A stretch of DNA of 64,000 bases from Saprospirales bacterium GYS_P2D. Its GTDB lineage: Bacteria; Bacteroidota; Bacteroidia; Chitinophagales; Saprospiraceae. The stretch covers positions 372,001-436,000 of the forward strand of contig WUUP01000002.1 in NCBI GenBank assembly GCA_009833045.1. The letters run 5' to 3'. Below, piece by piece: positions 46,755 to 54,655 of this stretch; within the stretch, counting starts at the first letter, position 1; every line of letters begins with the position of its first letter. A program made the translations under genes and the position numbers. The notes beneath the pieces are model-generated. The model ran no database searches. It had not been told where the DNA came from and worked only from the letters and a program-made list of their open reading frames with translations.

Positions 46755-49365
46755 CTAAGCTTTCTTCGAGGATACGTACTCTCTCTTGGCCATCAGTTAA
46801 TTTCTTTCGCTCATTATTCACGACCGCTTCTGGTGCATTATTCACAAATCGCTCATTAGAGAGTTTCTTCTCGACGGACTTGACAAATCCTAAGGCATAG
46901 TCCAGCTCTGACTTCAGACGCTCAGTCTCTGCCTCTACGTCGATCTCGATATCAAACTGTAAGAAATACTTCTCATTATCACTCATGAATGAGGTTCCAT
47001 TGTCCGGGAGCTCAGCTGTGACAGACACATCGCTGATGAAGGCCATCTTAGTCAATAAGTACTGTATACGGTCTCCTGTGATAAAATTAGAATCAGATTG
47101 CTCTGCGTATAAATTTAGCTCTTCTTTAGGTTTCAACTGATTTGAGATCCGAGTATCACGGATCTTAGAGACTAATCTCTTAAGCACTTCGATAGAATCT
47201 ATTAATTCGCTATCGATCGCTGATGCCGCAGGATGCTTAGCCACCATCACATCATCACCTGCTGCTCTCTCTTTCAGATTATGCCAGATCTCCTCTGTCA
47301 CAAATGGCATCAATGGATGTAGTAAAATACAAATCTGCTCATATACGGCAATCGTAGCATCCAATGTCTCTTGATCTATCGGGGCGCCATAGGCAGGCTT
47401 GATCATCTCCAGATACCAAGAGCAGAAGTCATTCCACACGAAAGAGTACAGCTTCATTGTGACATCTGAGAGCTTATAGTTTTTGTAGTCCTCATCGATA
47501 CTCGTGATGACTTCATTTAGCTTAGCATTGATCCACTCGATGGCTAATTGATTTCCCTCAGGTGCCTCTATACTGGCATCGACTTCCCATCCTTTTAGTA
47601 GTCGGAGTGCATTCCACATTTTATTGCAGAAGTTTCTACCTTGCTCACAGAGCTTATCATCAAAAAGTAAATCTCCACCAGCGGGTGATGAAGACAAAAC
47701 GCCAAATCTCACTCCATCTGCCCCGAATGTCTTGATCAACTCCAGCGCATCTGGAGAATTGCCCAAGGATTTACTCATCTTGCGACGCTGCTTATCCCGT
47801 ACCATACCCGTGAAGTAAACCTCCTTAAATGGCATATCCTGCTCCCACTCATATCCTGCCATGATCATACGTGCGACCCAGAGGAATATAATATCCCAAC
47901 CAGTAACTAATATGGAGGTCGGATAATAGTAATCTAACTCCTCTCTGCTCTTGAATCCATGGAAGCAGGTTATTGGCCATAGCCAAGAACTGAACCATGT
48001 GTCCAATACATCCTCATCTTGCCTAAGGTCATCCAGGGTGATGTCTGCACCCAGCTTGGCCTGAGCGAGTGTGAGCGCCTCCTCAGCAGTAGTCGCCACG
48101 AATACCTCATCACCTACAAAGTAAGCGGGTATGCGATGTCCCCACCATAGCTGTCGAGAGATACACCAGTCACGGATATTCTCCATCCAGTGACGATAGG
48201 TATTCTTTTGTCTCTCTGGGAAAAACTGAATATCATCTGTCATCACTGCCTGGAGGGCAGGCTCCGCCAGCGACTTCATATCTACGTACCACTGTAGTGA
48301 TAGCTTCGGCTCGACCACAGCGTTAGTCCGCTCTGATCTTCCTACACTGTGGGTATAGTCTTCTACTTTGACGATATCACCTGACTCGACCAGATCCTTG
48401 ATGATCTTCTTTCGGGCGATAACTCGATCCTCCCCGATATATACAGTAGCTAACTCATTGAGCGTACCATCATCATTGAGCACATCGATGGTCTCAAGAT
48501 CATGACGTTTACCGATCTCATAGTCATTTGGATCATGTGCTGGAGTGATCTTCAGGGCCCCAGTGCCAAACTCCATATCCACATAATCATCAAAGATGAT
48601 AGGCACTGCACGATTGACGATAGGTACGATGACTTTTTTGCCTTTCAGATGGCAATATCGCTCATCGTCAGGATGTACTGCGACTGCTGTATCACCCATG
48701 ATCGTCTCAGGACGTGTAGTGGCGATCACGAGATACTCGTCCGTACCTTCTACCCGATACTGCACTTGACACAGCTTAGTGGTCTCATCTGAGTATAAAA
48801 CTTCTTCATTGGACAGTACAGTTTTTCCTTCTGGATCCCAATTTACCATACGGTAGTCACGGTAGAGCTTTCCACGATTATATAGATCTACGAAGGCTTG
48901 TATCACCGCCTCTGAGCGCTCTTCATCCATAGTAAATGCCGTACGCTCCCAGTCACAGGATGCTCCGAGCTTACGCAGCTGCTTGAGGATGATACCTCCA
49001 TACTTATCTGTCCAAGCCCATGCATGCTCGAGAAACTGATCTCGAGTCAGATCTGACTTTTTGATACCTTGCTCTCTCAGGCTACGTACCACTTTAGCTT
49101 CGGTAGCGATCGATGCGTGATCCGTCCCTGGTACCCAGCAAGCATTTTTGCCATCGAGGCGAGCCTTACGTATCAGGATGTCTTGGACCGTATTATTGAG
49201 CATATGGCCCATGTGTAGCACACCTGTTACATTTGGTGGCGGGATCACGATACTGTATGCCTCACGATCATCTGGCTCCGAGTGAAAGTATCCTTTTGAC
49301 TCCCAATACTGGTACCACTTATCTTCTACTTCTGCGGGATTATATCTTGATGCTATCTCTTGCAT
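46735..49365 (-). CDS. valS: Valyl-tRNA synthetase
   Basis: The 876-residue class I enzyme has the HIGH-type motif PPNVTGVLHMGH (HMGH at 51-54), an editing CP1 domain with TTRPETIMGDTAVAV near 215, KMSKSLGNS near 530, anticodon-binding region and a C-terminal coiled-coil. It charges tRNA-Val. Upstream lies lysA (60 nt gap) on the same strand. Confidence 0.97.
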   Translation of the reverse strand: MQEIASRYNPAEVEDKWYQYWESKGYFHSEPDDREAYSIVIPPPNVTGVLHMGHMLNNTVQDILIRKARLDGKNACWVPGTDHASIATEAKVVRSLREQGIKKSDLTRDQFLEHAWAWTDKYGGIILKQLRKLGASCDWERTAFTMDEERSEAVIQAFVDLYNRGKLYRDYRMVNWDPEGKTVLSNEEVLYSDETTKLCQVQYRVEGTDEYLVIATTRPETIMGDTAVAVHPDDERYCHLKGKKVIVPIVNRAVPIIFDDYVDMEFGTGALKITPAHDPNDYEIGKRHDLETIDVLNDDGTLNELATVYIGEDRVIARKKIIKDLVESGDIVKVEDYTHSVGRSERTNAVVEPKLSLQWYVDMKSLAEPALQAVMTDDIQFFPERQKNTYRHWMENIRDWCISRQLWWGHRIPAYFVGDEVFVATTAEEALTLAQAKLGADITLDDLRQDEDVLDTWFSSWLWPITCFHGFKSREELDYYYPTSILVTGWDIIFLWVARMIMAGYEWEQDMPFKEVYFTGMVRDKQRRKMSKSLGNSPDALELIKTFGADGVRFGVLSSSPAGGDLLFDDKLCEQGRNFCNKMWNALRLLKGWEVDASIEAPEGNQLAIEWINAKLNEVITSIDEDYKNYKLSDVTMKLYSFVWNDFCSWYLEMIKPAYGAPIDQETLDATIAVYEQICILLHPLMPFVTEEIWHNLKERAAGDDVMVAKHPAASAIDSELIDSIEVLKRLVSKIRDTRISNQLKPKEELNLYAEQSDSNFITGDRIQYLLTKMAFISDVSVTAELPDNGTSFMSDNEKYFLQFDIEIDVEAETERLKSELDYALGFVKSVEKKLSNERFVNNAPEAVVNNERKKLTDGQERVRILEESLAKLTGG

Positions 49366-49424
49366 TAGCGTCTGTTGCTTAATTATCTTCTTAATATATT
49401 TTTCTCGATTTGGATGGGAATTAC

Positions 49425-50744
49425 CTATCGCTCTGCCTTTCTCTTTTGTTCTATTTTCTCGCCGAGGAGATTGGGCTGTTCAGTACCCAGCTGACCGACT
49501 TTGTCATCCAGTAGCCCATCTACTTCTACTTGATGCCGCAAGAGATCCTGAAAATCTTCTTGCTCTCTGATCAGGTAGTCTTGCCCTTCATATATCATGA
49601 CCTCAGCTGGTCTGAATCTCGAATTATAATTGCTACTCATAGAATAGCAATAAGCTCCTGCATTTTTAAATGCAAGGATATCGCCTTCTTGGATCTCGGA
49701 GATCTTACGGTTGACACCGAATGTATCTGTCTCACATATATATCCTACCACTGTATAAATGCGACTCTTGCCTTCTGGCTTGGACACATTAAATATCTCA
49801 TGATAAGAGTCATAAAACATAGGACGAATCAAATGATTGAGCCCACTATCTACATGAGCGAATACAGTAGACATGGTTTGCTTGACTACATTCGTTTTGA
49901 CTAAAAAATAGCCAGACTCACTGACAAGATATTTTCCTGGTTCAAACTTTAACGTAAGCTCTTTACCATATTCCTTACAAAAAGTATGGAATCGCTCACC
50001 TATACGCTTACCGAGATCTTCTATATCTGTGGAGATGTCATTGGGCTTGTAAGGCACCTTGAATCCACTACCAAAGTCCACATAATCTAAATCTGGAAAT
50101 GCCATGGCTGCTCCAAATAGCACCTCTGCTCCCAATAGGAAAACCTCTGCATCCAAGATGTCAGATCCAGTATGCATGTGGATCCCCTCAACATGGACTC
50201 CAGTCGCCTCCACGATACGCTGTACGAGCGGTAGCTGATGGACTGATATACCAAATTTAGAATCAATATGCCCAACTGATATTTTACTATTACCGCCGGC
50301 CATGATGTGCGGATTAATCCTGATGCATACCGGATAATTTGGAAAATGGTGCCCAAACTGCTCGAGGGTAGAAATATTATCGACATTCACTTTGACACCC
50401 AGTCGGATAGCCTCTGCCATCTCTTCTATTGATACACCATTAGGTGTATAGAGTATCTCGTCTGGAGCAAACCCTGCATGCAGGCCCAGCATCACTTCTT
50501 GGATAGAGACAGCATCGAGTCCAGCTCCAAGCTTCTTGATGAATCGAAGGATATTGACATTAGACAGTGCCTTACAAGCATAGTTGAGCTTGAGATTGAC
50601 TCCTTCAAAAGCATTCATGAACTGTTTATACTTCTGCTCTATGACAGCTGTGTCATAGACATAGATAGGACAGCCATATCTCTCTACTAAATCCAATGCT
50701 CTCACACCACCACTGAGGCAGTACTGATTGTCAATAATCTCCAT
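49425..50744 (-). CDS. lysA: Diaminopimelate decarboxylase
   Basis: The 439-residue PLP enzyme has cofactor Lys58 in LNYACKALSN, HTGSDI and the second-subunit motif GYICETDTFG with active-site Cys and Asp. It makes lysine from meso-diaminopimelate. A highly charged C-terminal tail of about 25 residues (LGEKIEQKRKAER) extends past the barrel. A TACCTTTG promoter element lies 20 nt upstream of its start. Confidence 0.94.
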   Translation of the reverse strand: MEIIDNQYCLSGGVRALDLVERYGCPIYVYDTAVIEQKYKQFMNAFEGVNLKLNYACKALSNVNILRFIKKLGAGLDAVSIQEVMLGLHAGFAPDEILYTPNGVSIEEMAEAIRLGVKVNVDNISTLEQFGHHFPNYPVCIRINPHIMAGGNSKISVGHIDSKFGISVHQLPLVQRIVEATGVHVEGIHMHTGSDILDAEVFLLGAEVLFGAAMAFPDLDYVDFGSGFKVPYKPNDISTDIEDLGKRIGERFHTFCKEYGKELTLKFEPGKYLVSESGYFLVKTNVVKQTMSTVFAHVDSGLNHLIRPMFYDSYHEIFNVSKPEGKSRIYTVVGYICETDTFGVNRKISEIQEGDILAFKNAGAYCYSMSSNYNSRFRPAEVMIYEGQDYLIREQEDFQDLLRHQVEVDGLLDDKVGQLGTEQPNLLGEKIEQKRKAER

Positions 50745-50763
50745 TGCTTAAAATAATTTTCCG

Positions 50764-50771
50764 CAAAGGTA
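50764..50771 (-). promoter_or_regulatory. Candidate -7 element for lysA
   Basis: TACCTTTG on the minus strand matches TAnnTTTG exactly and would start transcription about 13 nt before the ATG. No -33 TTG was found at the usual distance. Confidence 0.4.
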
Positions 50772-50836
50772 ATAGGACTTCTAATAAGTGTAAGGAATAA
50801 TGAAAGAGAATACTGCGTAGCGCAGCTCTCGGGATA

Positions 50837-51499
50837 TCAATCTACCACACCCGATACCACTGCATCTTCATAGGTCCCTGACTGGATCAAATCAAACAAA
50901 CTGCGGATAGTATCATAAGGACCTTTGGCAGCAGCCATATTGACTAACCATACCGGAAGATCTCCACCTGGGTCTATCATCATATAATACTCGACCTGTA
51001 CCAGATCATCACCTATCGGTGTGAGAGTGTAGGTACTCTCAAAATGAGGGACTCTGACGAAGCCATCTTGAAGTACAATATCATGATCGGCGACTGTGCT
51101 GTGAGTTTTGACCACTTTAGTAGATGGATCCTGCTCTCGCTCATAGCTTACGATGAGATCTCTATCTGATATAGGAAATGGCATATCGGTACTGATATAA
51201 TAATCTATGTGTCCAGCACCATCATCTGATATCGCATAGGCGTCGATCGTACGGATGACCCACTCCTCTTGGGCCTCGACATCCTCCAGGGCGGCTACGA
51301 TCTCTGACATATCAGACCTCACCTGACCGACCACCTTGATTTCTTTGAATTCTGACTCCTCCAGCTTGCGAGCGAATACTGATATATCTTTCTTCTCTCG
51401 TACTAATTTCCAGTCTCCCTTTCCTATCGGATCGAGATCAAAAGCCATATGGCTCCATATGATGAAGAAAGCTAACAGCATACTACAAAGTAAATACAA
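50837..51499 (-). CDS. START-domain lipid-binding-like protein
   Basis: The 220-residue product has an N-terminal signal-like helix and a START/SRPBCC domain: WKLVREKKDISVFARKLEES, EIVAALEDVEAQEEWVIRT, MPFPISDRDLIVSYERE and MMIDPGGDLPVWLVNMAAAKGPYDTIRSL, the last being the C-terminal helix that closes the cavity. START domains hold lipids or other hydrophobic ligands; bacterial members are mostly uncharacterised. It stands alone and is divergent from the hybrid kinase gene. Confidence 0.85.
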   Translation of the reverse strand: MYLLCSMLLAFFIIWSHMAFDLDPIGKGDWKLVREKKDISVFARKLEESEFKEIKVVGQVRSDMSEIVAALEDVEAQEEWVIRTIDAYAISDDGAGHIDYYISTDMPFPISDRDLIVSYEREQDPSTKVVKTHSTVADHDIVLQDGFVRVPHFESTYTLTPIGDDLVQVEYYMMIDPGGDLPVWLVNMAAAKGPYDTIRSLFDLIQSGTYEDAVVSGVVD

Positions 51500-51548
51500 T
51501 CAAAATACTCTTGTGTGAAATGTATCTTAAATCTATTCAAATTCAATT

Positions 51549-51560
51549 TGCCAATTGGCA
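51549..51560. promoter_or_regulatory. 12-bp perfect palindrome
   Basis: TGCCAATTGGCA is self-complementary over its whole length and lies 50 nt before the START-domain gene in the divergent gap. It is a candidate operator for either gene; the binding protein is unknown. Confidence 0.35.
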
Positions 51561-51670
51561 TGATCCGAGAAAACGCCTTTGTTCCATCTTGCCTTAAGGT
51601 TTTCGATTAGTCAATTCATACTAATACGATGGGATTTAGTAAAGTAGGCGACATTCATATGACTACTATG

Positions 51671-51697
51671 CCACATGTGAATTACACTATGTCTACA
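51671..51697. promoter_or_regulatory. Degenerate CTACA array at 11-bp spacing
   Basis: CCACA, TTACA and CTACA start at 51671, 51682 and 51693, about 100 nt before the hybrid kinase start. The last unit lies in ATGTCTACAAGA, also present at 36219-36230. Confidence 0.3.
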
Positions 51698-51795
51698 AGA
51701 GCGTAAAAACCCTAATCCAAAGTGGATATCAACTATTCATTCCCATATCTATGTAGTACCCGAAATAATCTTTTGAAATCAATTGTGAGATAGTC

Positions 51796-53523
51796 ATGAA
51801 AAAAGCACCTAAACCATATAACGAAAGCATACGGCTGCAAGCGCTACGTAGCTACGACATCCTGGATAGCCCCAGCGAACAGGAGTACGACGATCTCACT
51901 ACTATCGCAGCTCAGATCTGCGAAGTCCCAATAGCACTCATCAGCTTAATCGATGAGGACAGACAGTGGTTTAAATCGACGCACGGTATAGACGTGGACG
52001 AGACAGCTCGCAATATTAGTTTTTGCTCGCATGCGATACTATCAGAAGAGTTAATGGAAGTCACTGACGCTACACGAGACGAGAGATTTCATGATAATCC
52101 CTTAGTGGTGGATGGGATTAAATTGAGATTTTATGCAGGAGCGCCACTCATCGATGATAATGGACTGCGCCTCGGTACGCTATGTGTCATCGATCAAAAA
52201 CCAAAAGCGCTCAGACCTGATCAACAAAAGGCTCTCAAAGCTCTATCCAGACAGGTGATCGCTCTAATGAATCTCAGGCTACAAAACAAACAACTCAAAT
52301 CACAAAGAAATCTCCTTCAAAATGAATTGGACAAGGGGAAGGCAAAAGAATTCGAACTAAACTTAGCCAAGGAGGAAGCACTCCGCAAGACTAATATTAA
52401 GGATATCTTCTTATCAAATATGTCGCACGAGATCAGGACTCCGATGAATGGCATCATAGGGGTAAGTGATCTATTACTTGCGGAACCAGATCTTGGTAAA
52501 AAGCATCATGAGATGGTCTCTCACATCAATGAGAGTGCTAAGAATCTCCTCACTATCATCAATGACATATTAGACATCAGTAAAATAAAGGCGAACAAGC
52601 TGTCATTTGACAATAAGAATTTTGATCTGCGTCATCTCCTAAAGTCTACTAAAAACACCATCGGCATATTAGCCGCTGAAAAAGGTATAGATCTCCATGT
52701 CATAGTGGATGAGTCAGTGCCAGATATGATATATGCCGACCCTACACGTATCAATCAAGTTTTGATCAATCTCATGGGGAATTCTATAAAATTCACCAAT
52801 ATAGGATCTGTCACACTCAAAGTGGATATGATCGAAGAGAATGCCACAGGTCCTCGTTTAAACTTCGCCGTGACAGATACTGGTATAGGTATACCAACTG
52901 AAAAGTTAGCTACTATATTTGACGCTTTTGATCAGGCAGACCGAAAAAACATAGGAGGCACCGGCTTGGGTCTGACTATATGCAAAAATCTCGTAGAAAT
53001 GATGGGAGGGTCTATCAAAATAGATAGTACGCCAGGAGCTGGATCTGTGTTTAGCTTTGATATACAGACCAGTCAAGCCAAAGTCCATACCGCCGAAAAA
53101 GCGGTACAGGTCAGGGACACAGAGCAAGAATTAGTAATCGATAAATCTCTGATTAGAATATTAGTCGCTGAGGATAACAAGGTAAACCAACTGGTGGCTA
53201 AACGATGTCTCGAAAAATTTGGGTACAGATATGATGTAGTCAGTAATGGTCAAGAAGCCATCGATATGATCAAAGAAAATGAGTACGATCTCGTACTCAT
53301 GGATGTCAATATGCCAGTGATGGATGGACTCGAAGCGACTCGCTACATCCGCCAGAACCTGAATGAAAAAAAGGATGTGACTATAGCCGCACTCACAGCC
53401 TCAGTATGGAAAAAAGACATCGATATCTGTATTGATTCTGGCATGAATGATTTCATAGGTAAGCCATTCATCCCGTCGGAGCTGAATAAAAAAATCATAC
53501 AGCTCGTCAGCCGTAACAATTAA
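51796..53523 (+). CDS. Hybrid histidine kinase: GAF, HisKA, HATPase, receiver
   Basis: The 575-residue cytosolic protein has a GAF domain (about 25-165, VPIALISLIDEDRQWFKS), a short coiled linker, HisKA with H211 in SNMSHEIRTPMNG, HATPase_c (NLMGNSIKFTN, DTGIGIP, GGTGLGL) and a C-terminal receiver with D503 in VLMDVNMPVMDG. Phosphate passes from H211 to D503, then presumably to a separate phosphotransfer protein. The GAF motif with ISFCSHAIL and GTLCVID residues is of the type that in this phylum often precedes PAS or kinase domains; its ligand is unknown. It is a single-gene unit. Confidence 0.94.
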   Translation: MKKAPKPYNESIRLQALRSYDILDSPSEQEYDDLTTIAAQICEVPIALISLIDEDRQWFKSTHGIDVDETARNISFCSHAILSEELMEVTDATRDERFHDNPLVVDGIKLRFYAGAPLIDDNGLRLGTLCVIDQKPKALRPDQQKALKALSRQVIALMNLRLQNKQLKSQRNLLQNELDKGKAKEFELNLAKEEALRKTNIKDIFLSNMSHEIRTPMNGIIGVSDLLLAEPDLGKKHHEMVSHINESAKNLLTIINDILDISKIKANKLSFDNKNFDLRHLLKSTKNTIGILAAEKGIDLHVIVDESVPDMIYADPTRINQVLINLMGNSIKFTNIGSVTLKVDMIEENATGPRLNFAVTDTGIGIPTEKLATIFDAFDQADRKNIGGTGLGLTICKNLVEMMGGSIKIDSTPGAGSVFSFDIQTSQAKVHTAEKAVQVRDTEQELVIDKSLIRILVAEDNKVNQLVAKRCLEKFGYRYDVVSNGQEAIDMIKENEYDLVLMDVNMPVMDGLEATRYIRQNLNEKKDVTIAALTASVWKKDIDICIDSGMNDFIGKPFIPSELNKKIIQLVSRNN

Positions 53524-53567
53524 AGATTTAAGGCCAGCAGACTATTCTTTCGCCTCCAGACGCAACA

Positions 53568-53588
53568 TAATGTAACAAGGTTGCATTA
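53568..53588. promoter_or_regulatory. 21-bp dyad upstream of the metal-uptake locus
   Basis: Arms TAATGTAAC and GTTGCATTA (8 of 9 pairs match) with an AAG centre, 29 nt before the His-rich protein gene. A second dyad, ACAT-A-ATGT, overlaps its left arm. The half-site resembles Fur-family (Zur-type) operators, which would fit the metal-related genes; this is inference. Confidence 0.4.
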
Positions 53589-53616
53589 GTAAAAAGGAAA
53601 GAGTAGTTTAGCAGCC

Positions 53617-54030
53617 TTGAAAAAGAAAACCCTCATATCATGGTATAGAATAAGTGGATCTATGATCCTGCTCTGCTGCTATGTGGGTTTATTTTGCTCT
53701 ACTCAGCTCCATCACTCACATGAGCATGCCCATGCCATCGAGATACTTCATTCTGAGGATCATGAGAACGATGCCTGTCATGTTACTATCTATCATCCAG
53801 AGCAAGATAAAAAATGTGAGCATGACTTACATTTCACCACCATCGAAAATGACTGTGAATACTGTGAGATACTTAATAACAATCTGCAGTATAATCAGCC
53901 CAAGATTAATAAGGACTTCCCTACTCCAGAATATGCATTGACTATTCATCGAAAGGAGTCATTTATTATTGACAATGAAATCGAGTTATCCTGTGATCGG
54001 GGTCCACCCTCAGCCTTCTATCTCATATAA
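53617..54030 (+). CDS. Small His/Cys-rich membrane-anchored protein
   Basis: The 137-residue product has a hydrophobic N-terminal segment (SMILLCCYVGLFCSTQ) then HHSHEHAHAIEILHSEDHENDACHV and paired cysteines (CEHDLHF; CEYCEIL), ending in CDRGPPS. The histidine and cysteine content suggests metal binding in the periplasm. Proteins with such an RGPPS end occur next to TonB receptors in Bacteroidota (from memory). The first start codon is TTG at 53617; ATG at residue 16 lies inside the hydrophobic segment. It heads a three-gene unit with an acidic lipoprotein and a TonB receptor. Confidence 0.72.
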   Translation: MKKKTLISWYRISGSMILLCCYVGLFCSTQLHHSHEHAHAIEILHSEDHENDACHVTIYHPEQDKKCEHDLHFTTIENDCEYCEILNNNLQYNQPKINKDFPTPEYALTIHRKESFIIDNEIELSCDRGPPSAFYLI

Positions 54031-54081
54031 GTCGGACTAACAGAACTCGAAAAAATTATAATTCAATAATAAATAAATACC

Positions 54082-54645
54082 ATGCAAAATAAATTTATCC
54101 TTGGTATCACGTGGGTGGTACTCTTACTATCATTAGCAGCGTGTAGTGATGATGTCGATGATCCAGAAATCGAAAATGAAGAAGAACTAATCACGAGTCT
54201 ATACCTCACTCTCACGGATCAAAGTGGTGGTGCTTATGCATTCACATTTTACGATCTGGATGGAGATGGCGGTGATGCTCCTGTCATGACGACTGCTCCA
54301 CTACCAGCCAATAGTACATTCACGGCAAGTATAGAACTACTGAATGAAGCCGAGGATCCGGCAGAAGTCATCACAGAGGAAATCGAAGAAGAAGACGATG
54401 AACATCAATTCTTTTATATAGTATCAGGTGCCAATCTCACGGTCAGCTATGATGATGAGGATGACAATGGCAATCCAATAGGTATCAAAACTAACATGAC
54501 ATCGGGAGACGTCAGTACAGGGACACTACAGGTGATACTCAGACATGAGCCAGCTAAAGACGCTGCGGGTGTATCTGATGGTCAAATCGCAAATGCAGGC
54601 GGTGAATCTGATATAGAGGTCAGCTTCCCAATCGTGATACAGTAG
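54082..54645 (+). CDS. Acidic periplasmic lipoprotein beside TonB receptor
   Basis: The 187-residue lipoprotein has lipobox LAAC (Cys21) then an Asp/Glu-rich segment and a beta-rich domain (SLYLTLTDQSGGAYAFTFYDLDGDGGD; HEPAKDAAGVSDGQIANAGGESDIEVSFPI). This matches a small family that Bacteroidota carry directly upstream of TonB receptors and that is usually annotated as type 1 periplasmic-binding-fold or hypothetical; its function is unproven. The acidic stretches could hold cations. It sits 51 nt after the His-rich gene and 10 nt before the receptor. Confidence 0.75.
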   Translation: MQNKFILGITWVVLLLSLAACSDDVDDPEIENEEELITSLYLTLTDQSGGAYAFTFYDLDGDGGDAPVMTTAPLPANSTFTASIELLNEAEDPAEVITEEIEEEDDEHQFFYIVSGANLTVSYDDEDDNGNPIGIKTNMTSGDVSTGTLQVILRHEPAKDAAGVSDGQIANAGGESDIEVSFPIVIQ

Positions 54646-54655
54646 AATACACTAT

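Larger units (their letters stand above)
51500..51795. other. Intergenic region between START gene and hybrid kinase
   Basis: A gap of 296 nt with two divergent genes on either side and no reading frame of note. It contains a 12-bp perfect palindrome and CTACA-like repeats (both listed). No RNA gene is recognisable. Confidence 0.6.
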
